From the NCBI GenBank assembly GCA_023132545.1, contig JAGLYB010000143.1, positions 1 through 5,231 of the forward strand: a stretch of DNA of 5,231 bases, written 5' to 3'. The notes below the pieces were generated by a model. The model was not told the DNA's origin. It searched no databases and saw nothing but the letters and a program-made list of their open reading frames with translations. Positions 1 to 5,189 of this stretch are shown here, in pieces; position 1 is the first letter of the stretch, and each line of letters begins with the position of its first letter. The translations under genes and the position numbers were made by a program. Source of the DNA: Candidatus Bipolaricaulota bacterium (GTDB lineage: Bacteria > Bipolaricaulota > Bipolaricaulia > UBA7950 > UBA9294).

Positions 1-98
1 CGTAATCGCGTAAGCAAGACGACGGTGAGGCAAACGAGCCATCGTCATTGCGTAGGCAGGACGACAGCGATCTGTCCGTTCTTTAAGGAGCTGTCGTC
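1..98 (-). repeat. Two diverged copies of a 28-nt hairpin-forming repeat unit
   Basis: Positions 1-28 and 43-70 match at 22 of 28 bases, giving a 42-nt period. The shared core is GCGTARGCARGACGACRGYGA. Each copy supplies one arm of a hairpin: 18-25 pairs with 39-46, and 60-68 pairs with 90-98 (GACGACAGC with GCTGTCGTC, a perfect 9 bp). Loops are 13 and 21 nt. Between the copies, pair 24/40 (G-C) becomes 66/92 (A-T), a compensatory change. Pair 23/41 is C with A on the plus strand, which is a U-G wobble in minus-strand RNA. The structure therefore fits best as RNA read from the minus strand, downstream of the ykuK-like gene. It could be a 3' end or terminator structure, although no U-run follows either hairpin, or a REP-like interspersed element. 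The left window edge may cut a longer array. No ORF is supported here. Confidence 0.45.
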
Positions 99-122
99 TC
101 GTCCATCGCGACACCGAGTGAA

Positions 123-602
123 CTAGGTGTGTTTGTCCGCCACAGCAGAGGCGGCAAAGGCATGCGGCTTGATGCGAACGGCCAATCCGTTTCCAATAAT
201 CATACCCACGACTTCGTCGATGAGTTCCTTGGTAGGGCCGTTTTCACCAATATCAACGTGTATCTCCAAGTTAAACTGTAAGAACGACTTCGATTCAAGG
301 CCCTGGATCACGTGCTGGGCCAATTCGAATGATAGCCATGCCTCGCGCCAGATTTGATGCCGGAGAGACGGTGTGCGTCGCTCTCGCTTGCGTGTCCAAA
401 AATAGCGTCCACCCCGTCCAATCTTGTGGAGGACAATCGCACTGACCAGATCGAGGTTGTTGTTGGATGTGGAAGAGTCGGTGCCAATCAGGAGCTCGAA
501 TTGCTCTTTCGAACCGTCTGCCATCTCGGAGACGATCGTCGAGATCACATCGTCAAACGTCATCTCTCCAATGCTCGGATTGTGGAACGTCTGATCTAGC
601 AT
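123..602 (-). CDS. ykuK: YkuK/DUF458 family RNase H-like protein
   Basis: This 159-residue protein resembles the Bacillus YkuK family (DUF458), which has an RNase H-like fold and a biochemical role that is not settled. The N-terminus FHNPSIGEMTF (6-16) is a family signature. LLIGTDSS (37-44) carries the first putative catalytic aspartate (D42). GGRYFW (64-69) and RRTPSLRHQIW (75-85) are also typical. HVDIG (115-119) holds D117, and the C-terminus AVADKHT holds D156. The spaced acidic residues fit an RNase H-like metal site, but that is inferred by eye. The frame is open upstream to 782, but that part overlaps the histidine kinase in another frame and lacks family similarity, so ATG at 602 was chosen. 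No clear ribosome binding site precedes it. The gene begins 31 nt after the kinase stop, so it is probably the last gene of the regulator-kinase operon and may depend on read-through. It is full length for the family. Confidence 0.85.
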   Translation of the reverse strand: MLDQTFHNPSIGEMTFDDVISTIVSEMADGSKEQFELLIGTDSSTSNNNLDLVSAIVLHKIGRGGRYFWTRKRERRTPSLRHQIWREAWLSFELAQHVIQGLESKSFLQFNLEIHVDIGENGPTKELIDEVVGMIIGNGLAVRIKPHAFAASAVADKHT

Positions 603-633
603 GGTGCATGCTAGCGGATGTTGTGACACAGGG

Positions 634-2034
634 TCAACTTTCGATAGGTAGGTGAATGACGAAACGGGCCCCCCCGCTCTTGCGATTCTCGGCTTCGATG
701 GTGCCGTTGTGAGCTTCCACCCATTGCTTGACAATGGCCAGTCCCAACCCGCTGCCAGCAGACCGCCCGCGAGCAGGGTCACCCCGATAAAACCGCTCGA
801 ATAGGTGCAGAAGATCTTCCTCTCTAATGCCCGGGCCCGTGTCGGAGACGCTCATCTCAACCTCTCCATTGACACGGCGCACACGGATGTAGACGTCGCC
901 ATCTGCCGGCGTGTATCGAATGGCATTGCTGAGGAGATTGGCGATGACTTGGCGGAAGCGTTTTGGATCCAACTGAACTCTTGGAAGTAGTTTGGGTATA
1001 TCGAGATGCAGATCCGGCGCATCTTCACGCGACAAGAAGGCGGTCTCGGAGACTTGCTGTATGAGTTCCGCAAGATCGACGGACTCTTCTTCTAGCCGCA
1101 GTTCACCGGCTTCCGCCAGTGCCAGATCACGCAGATCATCAATGAGCCGACCCAAGTGAAGGGTTTCTTCGTAAATCGGCGCGATGGTTTCTTCTGATGA
1201 GTCATAGATTCCATCAAGGATGGCCTCTAGAGTACCCTGGATGATCGTCACCGGCGTCCTCAACTCATGGGCGATGTCAGCTGTCATCATCTGTCGAACG
1301 GTTTCCGAACGTTTCAAGCTTTCCAGCATGTGGTTGAACGAGTCGCCCAGGCGGCCCAATTCGTCATGGGTTCTTAGCTTCACTTCATCGGGCATATCGC
1401 CCTCAGCCACCCGTTCCGTGACACGCGAAAGAACCCGCAGCGGTCGCAATATTTGAATGATCAAGATCGTGGAAAGGAACAGAGCCAACCCGATGGCGAT
1501 TCCACCGCCGATGAAAGCAGATTCAGCGACCGTTGAGAGGAAGATGGATTCGGACGTTCCTGGATTACCGATATCGCCAACTCGAAGTGTCCCGACCCAT
1601 GTGTCGTCGAGCATAAGCATAATTCCATCTTTGGCTTGCTCCTCCGAAAGCCAGATGCTGCCACCCTCGCCACGTTCCTGTTGGTTCGTCCAGTCAGTGT
1701 CAGTTGACGTAATGACTCTGCCGTTCGTGTCAATCAGAGTAATCTCAACATCGAAGATGGTTACATTGCCAACGAGGCTTTCCTCTCCAAGAGAAATAAC
1801 GAATGGTCGATAGAGGAGCTCTCCCACACCCATCCATGTTCCCTCCGTCTCTCTATGTGCCAAGAGCAGTCTCTCGACCGATTCAGCGAAATCCTCTCTT
1901 GACTTGCGCCGATACTCATCAAACTGCTGTGGGATGGACCAAAGGATGAGCGCGTAGACCAACGCTACGGCCAAGATGATGACAAGGATGAACGAGACGC
2001 CGAGTTTGGCGGCAAGCGGGATACGCCGCCTCAT
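634..2034 (-). CDS. Membrane sensor histidine kinase (HAMP-HisKA-HATPase)
   Basis: This 466-residue protein is a classical orthodox sensor kinase. Transmembrane segment 1 lies at about 10-34 and segment 2 at about 174-196, enclosing an extracytoplasmic sensor region of roughly 140 residues that I do not recognise. HAMP follows at about 197-249. The HisKA H-box IAHELRTP carries the phosphorylated histidine H256. The HATPase domain shows the N-box NLLSNAIRYTP (366-376), G1 box DTGPGI (398-403), F-box LFERFYR (411-417) and G2 box GSGLGLAI (427-434). All catalytic motifs are intact. It should autophosphorylate and pass phosphate to the adjacent regulator. Its ATG directly follows the regulator's TAA (TAAATG, zero gap), so translation is probably coupled and the start is secure. 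Architecture resembles the BaeS/ResE/PhoR group, but the signal cannot be told from sequence. The sensor region has no obvious cysteine or histidine cluster, which argues weakly against metal or redox sensing. Confidence 0.95.
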   Translation of the reverse strand: MRRRIPLAAKLGVSFILVIILAVALVYALILWSIPQQFDEYRRKSREDFAESVERLLLAHRETEGTWMGVGELLYRPFVISLGEESLVGNVTIFDVEITLIDTNGRVITSTDTDWTNQQERGEGGSIWLSEEQAKDGIMLMLDDTWVGTLRVGDIGNPGTSESIFLSTVAESAFIGGGIAIGLALFLSTILIIQILRPLRVLSRVTERVAEGDMPDEVKLRTHDELGRLGDSFNHMLESLKRSETVRQMMTADIAHELRTPVTIIQGTLEAILDGIYDSSEETIAPIYEETLHLGRLIDDLRDLALAEAGELRLEEESVDLAELIQQVSETAFLSREDAPDLHLDIPKLLPRVQLDPKRFRQVIANLLSNAIRYTPADGDVYIRVRRVNGEVEMSVSDTGPGIREEDLLHLFERFYRGDPARGRSAGSGLGLAIVKQWVEAHNGTIEAENRKSGGARFVIHLPIES

Positions 2035-2718
2035 TTAGGTATCCCGGGCAAAACGGTATCCAACACCGTGGACGGTCAGGATGTGTGTAGGAATCTTGGG
2101 ATCTTGCTCGATCTTACGTCTCAGGTTCTTAACGTGCGTATCGATCGTCCGAGCGAAAGAATCATACGTATAGCCTTGAACTTCACGAAGAAGTTGAAGC
2201 CGGGTAAATACTTGACCCGGATGGCGAGCAAGATAGGCGAGCAAATCAAATTCTGTGGGAGTTAGCTCAATCTCGTTCCCCTCGACCTTGACCTCCCGGG
2301 TCTTGAGATCGATCTCAAGTCCACTGATTACGATTCGCTCGACTTCCGCCCCTTCACCTTCGAATCGCCGCAGCACGGCGCGAATGCGAGCCACCAATTC
2401 TCTCGGGCTGAACGGCTTGACCACATAATCGTCGGCCCCTAGCTCAAGCCCCACCACGCGGTCTGCTTCGGCGGCTTTCGCTGTCAGCATGATGATGGGA
2501 ACTGACGATTTAGCGCGTATGGATCGCGTGACTTCGATCCCGCTAATTTTGGGAAGCATGAGGTCGAGAACAATCAGATCGGGACCTTTGTCCGCAAATG
2601 CTCGCAACGCTTCTTCGCCATCAAAGGCGGTGTAGGTCTTGAATCCTTCACGATCCAGGTATGCCTTGACTGTTCGGACTATCATTTCCTCGTCATCAAC
2701 AATGAGAATTCGCTTCAT
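2035..2718 (-). CDS. OmpR/PhoB-family response regulator
   Basis: This 227-residue DNA-binding regulator is the likely partner of the adjoining kinase. The receiver domain (about 1-118) starts MKRILIVDDEE with acidic-pocket residues D8 and D9. The phosphoacceptor is D52 in VLDLMLP, the switch threonine is T79 in MLTAK, and the conserved lysine is K101 in VVKPFSPREL. The C-terminal winged helix (about 128-224) has the family signatures LTPTEFDLLAYLARHPGQV and DTHVKNLRRKI and ends in HGVGYRF. Everything needed for phosphorylation and DNA binding is present. An in-frame ATG lies 11 codons upstream (2751), but MKRILIVDDE is the usual family N-terminus and GGAAG sits 4-8 bases upstream of the ATG at 2718, so the shorter start is preferred. 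It is first in the operon with the kinase and probably the ykuK-like gene. It is divergent from the DRTGG gene, and a 22-bp-spaced direct repeat lies in the shared upstream region. The regulon is not deducible beyond possible self and neighbour control. Confidence 0.95.
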   Translation of the reverse strand: MKRILIVDDEEMIVRTVKAYLDREGFKTYTAFDGEEALRAFADKGPDLIVLDLMLPKISGIEVTRSIRAKSSVPIIMLTAKAAEADRVVGLELGADDYVVKPFSPRELVARIRAVLRRFEGEGAEVERIVISGLEIDLKTREVKVEGNEIELTPTEFDLLAYLARHPGQVFTRLQLLREVQGYTYDSFARTIDTHVKNLRRKIEQDPKIPTHILTVHGVGYRFARDT

Positions 2719-2727
2719 CGTTCTTCC

Positions 2728-2733
2728 ATTATA
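2728..2733 (-). promoter_or_regulatory. TATAAT hexamer next to the response regulator start
   Basis: A perfect -10 consensus TATAAT lies on the minus strand, only 9 nt before the regulator ATG. Transcription from it would start about 2-4 nt before the ATG, giving a nearly leaderless message and removing the GGAAG ribosome binding site. No good -35 lies at 16-18 bp upstream; the best hexamer is GAACTT. It is either a leaderless-type promoter or chance. No better promoter for this operon was found in 2734-2961. Confidence 0.2.
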
Positions 2734-2824
2734 ACCAGTTGTCACTCCCAAAGTTCTTGGACGGTTGCTTTCGAATTGGAGCCGCAGATGGCTCTGAACC
2801 TAGACTACCCTTCTCTATCGCATA

Positions 2825-2837
2825 GTTTCCGGGAAAC
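2825..2837. promoter_or_regulatory. Inverted repeat GTTTCC-G-GGAAAC in the divergent region
   Basis: This perfect 6-bp inverted repeat has a one-base centre and joins directly onto the first copy of the CAAGTGAAGA direct repeat. It is too tight for an RNA hairpin, so it would more likely be a protein-binding half-site pair. Short palindromes can occur by chance, and nothing else identifies its ligand. Confidence 0.25.
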
Positions 2838-2868
2838 AAGTGAAGAAATTGCGAGAACCAAGTGAAGA
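2833..2868. promoter_or_regulatory. Direct repeat with 22-bp spacing, candidate response-regulator operator
   Basis: GAAACAAGTGAAGA (2833-2846) and GAACCAAGTGAAGA (2855-2868) match at 13 of 14 bases. They are exactly 22 bp apart, about two helical turns. OmpR/PhoB-type regulators usually bind tandem direct half-sites on one face of the helix, so a phosphorylated dimer of the neighbouring regulator is the natural candidate. The site is about 25 bp upstream of the -35 of the predicted DRTGG-gene promoter, a typical activator position. It lies about 115-150 bp upstream of the regulator gene. The link to this regulator is an inference from position and geometry. Confidence 0.4.
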
Positions 2869-2893
2869 TTCGGCGTGGCTGTTTCCGCGCCAA

Positions 2894-2922
2894 TTGCTTT
2901 CCCCGTGCCACCCAACTACTAT
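2894..2922 (+). promoter_or_regulatory. Sigma70-like promoter for the DRTGG gene
   Basis: The -35 hexamer TTGCTT (2894-2899) and the -10 hexamer TACTAT (2917-2922) are separated by exactly 17 bp. This predicts a start near 2929 and a leader of about 33 nt. AGGA at 2945-2948 is the likely ribosome binding site, 13 nt before the ATG, which is slightly far. Each hexamer matches consensus only partly, so confidence is moderate. Confidence 0.4.
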
Positions 2923-2961
2923 GTGGAAAAGACCCATTGATATCAGGAACCCAAAGAAACT

Positions 2962-4032
2962 ATGAAACGAATTCTTATTGTCTCAACGGAGCAACATACG
3001 GGTAAGAGCTTGCTTGCCCTTGCTCTTGGCAAGTCCCTTCAAGAGCGGGGCATACGCACGGCGTATATGAAGCCCATCAGCTTCGAAGTCTCCTATGCCA
3101 CTGGAGAACCCGTGGATCGAGACGCAGACGCGATCCGTTCACTGCTTTCGTTGGATGACTCTCTTCGCGATATCGCCCCTGTTCCACTGGAAGGATCGTT
3201 CCTCCGTGAGACCATCGAGTCAGGTGATCGAGGGTTTCGTCAGCGAATTCAGGAATCCTTCAGCCGCCTTTCGCACGAGCGGGACATCGTCATTATCGAG
3301 GGCAGAAGCTATCTTGGCCTGGGTGCCAGCGCAGGGCTAAGTGATCCTGATCTTGCCGAGATGTTGGACGCCGATGTCCTGCTGATTACCCATTACGACG
3401 GAGAAGAAGCCATCGATCGCATCATGTGTGCCCTACGAATGTTTGAGGGCCCCCACATCATGGGCGTTATCTTGAAAGACGTTCCCATGGATCGATCGTT
3501 TAACATGCTCTCGGAAGTTCTTGTAACGTTCCTCGCCAGTCGGGGCGCCGAAGTACTGGGAATCATTCCCCATGATCACAACCTGCAGACTGTCAGTTCC
3601 GATGAAATCGTGAAACGGCTCGGGGGACGTTTGTTGACCGATCCCTCAATCGAACGACAAGTGAGGCACTTCGTCATCAGTGCAATGGGGCCGGAAGAGT
3701 CGCTGCGACTATTCCGTCGAACGCCCGATTTAGCCGTCATCACAGGCGGTGACCGCGAGGAAGTTCAGCGCGCCGCATTCGAAGTTCCCAGTTTACGATG
3801 CCTCATCGTGACGGGGATCCATCGTCCCACACGCGAAATTATCGATCTGGCGGACCAACGCAACGTTCCCGTCATCCTGGCGGGTCAGAACACCATGGTC
3901 ACGGCAACTCTATGCGAAGAAATGTTGAATCGCGCCTGGATCCGACCGGGACCTGCATTGGACTACGCGATGGACTATGTCCGCTACAATATCGACATCG
4001 ATCGAATCGTGGAGAAGACCCGCGACCGCTAG
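2962..4032 (+). CDS. BioD-like P-loop ATPase with DRTGG domain (stand-alone Pta N-terminal-like protein)
   Basis: This 356-residue protein matches the layout of the N-terminal half of long phosphotransacetylases (COG0857-type). A BioD/CobQ-like P-loop domain (about 1-205) is followed by a DRTGG domain (about 206-320). The Walker A-like loop STEQHTGKS (8-16) keeps K15. YMKPIS (35-40) matches the BioD-type KP motif, IIEG (111-114) is the strand-end acidic motif, and DADVLLI (136-142) follows. The DRTGG signature appears as DLAVITGGDREEV (256-268). The phosphate acetyltransferase catalytic domain of about 320 residues is absent: the ORF ends at TAG and the next gene is unrelated and on the other strand. 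It is therefore unlikely to be a phosphotransacetylase itself. In long Pta proteins this region has a regulatory role; here a nucleotide-sensing or ligase-like role is possible but unproven. It is divergent from the two-component operon, and its stop overlaps the stop of the OsmC gene. Confidence 0.85.
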   Translation: MKRILIVSTEQHTGKSLLALALGKSLQERGIRTAYMKPISFEVSYATGEPVDRDADAIRSLLSLDDSLRDIAPVPLEGSFLRETIESGDRGFRQRIQESFSRLSHERDIVIIEGRSYLGLGASAGLSDPDLAEMLDADVLLITHYDGEEAIDRIMCALRMFEGPHIMGVILKDVPMDRSFNMLSEVLVTFLASRGAEVLGIIPHDHNLQTVSSDEIVKRLGGRLLTDPSIERQVRHFVISAMGPEESLRLFRRTPDLAVITGGDREEVQRAAFEVPSLRCLIVTGIHRPTREIIDLADQRNVPVILAGQNTMVTATLCEEMLNRAWIRPGPALDYAMDYVRYNIDIDRIVEKTRDR

Positions 4033-4445
4033 CTGGCAACCACGGACGCTTCGTAGCTAATCTCGGATATGCCTCCTAGCGTATTGGCAATGGGACAGTA
4101 TTCGGCCAGGGACATCTCGATTGCCTTGATCAGATTCTCCTCCGGGACATCGCCTTCGGCCCTGTAGATCAAATGAATCTTGGTGAAGACCTTCGGGTAC
4201 TCAGGCGCACGCTCGTCCTGAAGTTCAATCTGGAGAGAGACAGGTTCCGTCTTCATCTTGCGGAGAATCGAGACAACGTCCATTCCCGTGCATCCACCCA
4301 GTGAACTGAGCAGGATTTCCACTGGCCTTGGAGCAGAATCGGCCCCGCCCACGTTTTCTCCCGCATCCATGTGCACTTCATGCCCACTGGCACCTTTCCC
4401 TACGAATGACATTCCACCTGTAAATTCAACGATTGTTCGACCCAT
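4029..4445 (-). CDS. OsmC/Ohr-family protein (probable thiol peroxidase-like)
   Basis: This 138-residue protein is full length for the OsmC superfamily. Members are cytoplasmic dimers that reduce organic hydroperoxides with a pair of cysteines. Both cysteines are present: C52 in LLSSLGGCTGMD at the start of the central helix, and C117 in LAEYCPIANTL. The acidic residue of PVEILL (E43) lies before the first cysteine, as in the family. The N-terminal MGRTIVEFTGGMSFVG resembles the YhfA-like OsmC branch more than Ohr proper, so peroxidase activity is inferred rather than certain. The start at 4445 is well supported by AAAGGAG (minus strand, 4459-4453), 7 nt before the ATG. It is divergent from the ArsR-type repressor gene and converges on the DRTGG gene with stop codons overlapping in CTAG. 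The context suggests control by the ArsR protein and cooperation with the nearby glutaredoxin in thiol redox defence. Confidence 0.9.
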   Translation of the reverse strand: MGRTIVEFTGGMSFVGKGASGHEVHMDAGENVGGADSAPRPVEILLSSLGGCTGMDVVSILRKMKTEPVSLQIELQDERAPEYPKVFTKIHLIYRAEGDVPEENLIKAIEMSLAEYCPIANTLGGISEISYEASVVAS

Positions 4446-4467
4446 GTTATTTCTCCTTTTAATTATC

Positions 4468-4485
4468 CAAATATTTAAATGCTTG
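4468..4485. promoter_or_regulatory. Imperfect 18-bp palindrome, candidate ArsR-family operator
   Basis: CAAATATTTAAATGCTTG pairs at 7 of 9 positions about a centre between 4476 and 4477, with a perfect ATTTAAAT core (4473-4480). AT-rich imperfect palindromes of this kind are typical operators for ArsR-family dimers. It overlaps the -35 of the predicted arsR promoter (4483-4488) and falls just downstream of the predicted osmC start (about 4495). One bound dimer could therefore repress both directions. Assignment to the adjacent ArsR protein is an inference. Confidence 0.45.
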
Positions 4486-4511
4486 AAACTCCGATCGTCT
4501 TACTATATCAT
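4483..4511 (+). promoter_or_regulatory. Strong sigma70-like promoter of the arsR-glutaredoxin pair
   Basis: TTGAAA (4483-4488) and TATCAT (4506-4511) each match the -35 and -10 consensus at 5 of 6 bases, with an ideal 17-bp spacer. The predicted start is near 4518, leaving a leader of about 28 nt that contains AAGGAG (4534-4539), 6 nt before the arsR ATG. The -35 overlaps the candidate operator. Confidence 0.6.
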
Positions 4512-4531
4512 TCACCTATTCAAGAGTACAA
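4502..4531 (-). promoter_or_regulatory. Probable sigma70-like promoter of the osmC-like gene
   Basis: On the minus strand, TTGTAC (4531-4526) and TATAGT (4507-4502, 5 of 6 to consensus) are separated by 18 bp. This gives a start near 4495 and a leader of about 50 nt with a good ribosome binding site. Its -10 overlaps the -10 of the opposing arsR promoter. An alternative -10, GATAAT (4467-4462), would start within the ribosome binding site and is less likely. Confidence 0.4.
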
Positions 4532-4545
4532 AAAAGGAGCAATCC

Positions 4546-4821
4546 ATGGATCAACGCGCACGCAGACTTGTCTGGACCAAAGTGTTTTCCGCTTTGGCAA
4601 GCGAGCCTCGTTTGCAGATCGTGGAATTACTCGCGAAACAAACAGTCCAGTGTCCAGAGATCCAATCGCTGCTCAAGCTGAGTCAGCCAGCCATCTCTTA
4701 TCACTTGACGAAGTTGGAGCAGGCCGGAGTTCTCCAAAAAGAACGCCAGGGAACTCGAAACTGTTATCGGCTGCAGAAAGGCGTTGCAAATCTTGTTCGA
4801 CTGATTACTGAGGAGGAATGA
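4546..4821 (+). CDS. ArsR-family winged-helix repressor
   Basis: This 91-residue protein is a small ArsR/SmtB-type transcription factor. KVFSALASEPRLQIVELL (12-29) is the family N-terminal helix pair. CPEIQSLLKLSQPAISYHLTKLEQAGVL (36-63) contains the helix-turn-helix, with the recognition helix around SQPAISYHLTKL. ERQGTRNCYRL (66-76) is the wing. The classical metal motif CVC in the helix before recognition is reduced to VQC, leaving C36; the only other cysteine is C73 in the wing. This favours a thiol-redox or other non-arsenic sensor. The frame is open back to 4258 but overlaps the osmC gene there. ATG at 4546 has a strong AAGGAG (4534-4539) 6 nt upstream and a good promoter, so it is chosen. 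It is followed immediately by the glutaredoxin gene and is divergent from the osmC-like gene, both likely targets. The exact inducer cannot be read from sequence. Confidence 0.9.
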   Translation: MDQRARRLVWTKVFSALASEPRLQIVELLAKQTVQCPEIQSLLKLSQPAISYHLTKLEQAGVLQKERQGTRNCYRLQKGVANLVRLITEEE

Positions 4822-4826
4822 GTAAT

Positions 4827-5066
4827 ATGGATCACACCGTAACGGTTTATAGTGCGCCCACGTGTTCGTGGTGTCAGATTGCCAAAGAGCATCTAACAAC
4901 CAGTGGGATTTCGTTTGAAGACGTTGATGTCTCTACGGACCAGCAGCGCGCGAGAGAGATGGTGGAGAAGAGCGGGCAAATGGGCGTCCCCGTCATTGAT
5001 ATCGACGGAGAGATCATCGTTGGGTTCGATCGAGCTCGCATCGATTCCTTGTTGGAGATTCACTAG
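4827..5066 (+). CDS. YruB-type mini-glutaredoxin (CxxC thiol oxidoreductase)
   Basis: This 79-residue cytoplasmic thioredoxin-fold protein most resembles the small glutaredoxin-like YruB group, near NrdH. The active site is CSWC (C13-C16) after the first strand VTVYSAPT. The cis-proline loop is MGVPVI with P55. The end IDIDGEIIVGFDRARIDSLL (57-76) carries the GFD motif common in this group. Both active-site cysteines are present, so it should reduce disulfides or low-molecular-weight thiol adducts. ATG at 4818 overlaps the arsR stop (ATGA) but lies one base after AGGAGG (4811-4816). The ATG at 4827 is 10 nt from that site and gives the usual short N-terminus, so it is preferred; the longer form would be 82 residues. 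It is co-transcribed with the ArsR regulator and probably recycles oxidised thiols in the same response as the osmC-like protein. Confidence 0.9.
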   Translation: MDHTVTVYSAPTCSWCQIAKEHLTTSGISFEDVDVSTDQQRAREMVEKSGQMGVPVIDIDGEIIVGFDRARIDSLLEIH

Positions 5067-5100
5067 AGTTAGATGATCAAGGTGATGGGCCGCGGCCGTC

Positions 5101-5127
5101 CAGACGTCAGCTGCGGTCTGTTTCTTC
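5101..5127 (+). terminator. Weak hairpin and T-rich run after the glutaredoxin gene
   Basis: CAGAC (5101-5105) pairs with GTCTG (5116-5120) around a 10-nt loop and is followed by TTTCTTC. It lies 35 nt after the stop and could end the arsR-glutaredoxin transcript. A 5-bp stem is weak, and the hairpin at 5190-5218 is a stronger candidate. Confidence 0.25.
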
Positions 5128-5189
5128 CTGTCGCAGTCTATGACTTCAGTTTGCCGCCTACTGCGGCAGTTCGCAGTCTATGCTGCGAA
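5109..5189. repeat. Alternating CTGCG/CGCAG elements and a 12-nt direct repeat
   Basis: TCGCAGTCTATG occurs at 5131-5142 and 5171-5182, 40 nt apart. CTGCG and its complement CGCAG alternate five times: 5111, 5132, 5161, 5172 and 5183. Competing stems are possible: ACTGCG/CGCAGT (5160-5165 with 5172-5177) and TTCGCAG/CTGCGAA (5170-5176 with 5183-5189) share bases and exclude each other. No ORF is supported here. It may be a structured leader of a gene beyond the window or an intergenic repeat element. Confidence 0.4.

Noticed and set aside
1..98. CRISPR array
   Set aside because: There are only two copies with 6 mismatches in 28 bases, the intervening sequence is too short to be a spacer, and no cas genes are present. 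Hairpin repeats explain it better.
603..782. N-terminal extension of the YkuK-like frame to 219 residues
   Set aside because: It lies inside the histidine kinase in another frame of the same strand and shows no family similarity. The YkuK signature begins at the ATG at 602.
1457..1813. Plus-strand 118-codon ORF inside the histidine kinase gene
   Set aside because: It is antisense to the well-supported sensor domain and transmembrane segment of the kinase and has no recognisable motif.
2779..2794. GAGCC-GCAGAT-GGCTC hairpin upstream of the response regulator
   Set aside because: The 5-bp stem is short, has no T-run and lies in no recognised leader element, so it is not strong enough to annotate.
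2729..2911. Minus-strand 60-codon ORF in the divergent intergenic region
   Set aside because: Its composition and sequence match no recognisable family, it lacks a clear ribosome binding site, and it overlaps the predicted regulatory elements and the regulator's 5' end.
4258..4545. N-terminal extension of the ArsR frame to 187 residues
   Set aside because: It overlaps the osmC-like gene in antisense and reads through the promoter region. The ATG at 4546 has a strong ribosome binding site and gives the normal ArsR length.
4627..4899. Minus-strand 90-codon ORF across arsR and the glutaredoxin gene
   Set aside because: It is antisense to two genes with clear family motifs and has no ribosome binding site or recognisable domain.
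5088..5097. GGCCGCGGCC palindrome
   Set aside because: A 10-bp GC palindrome without a partner site, conserved spacing or T-run. It is likely chance in the intergenic region.
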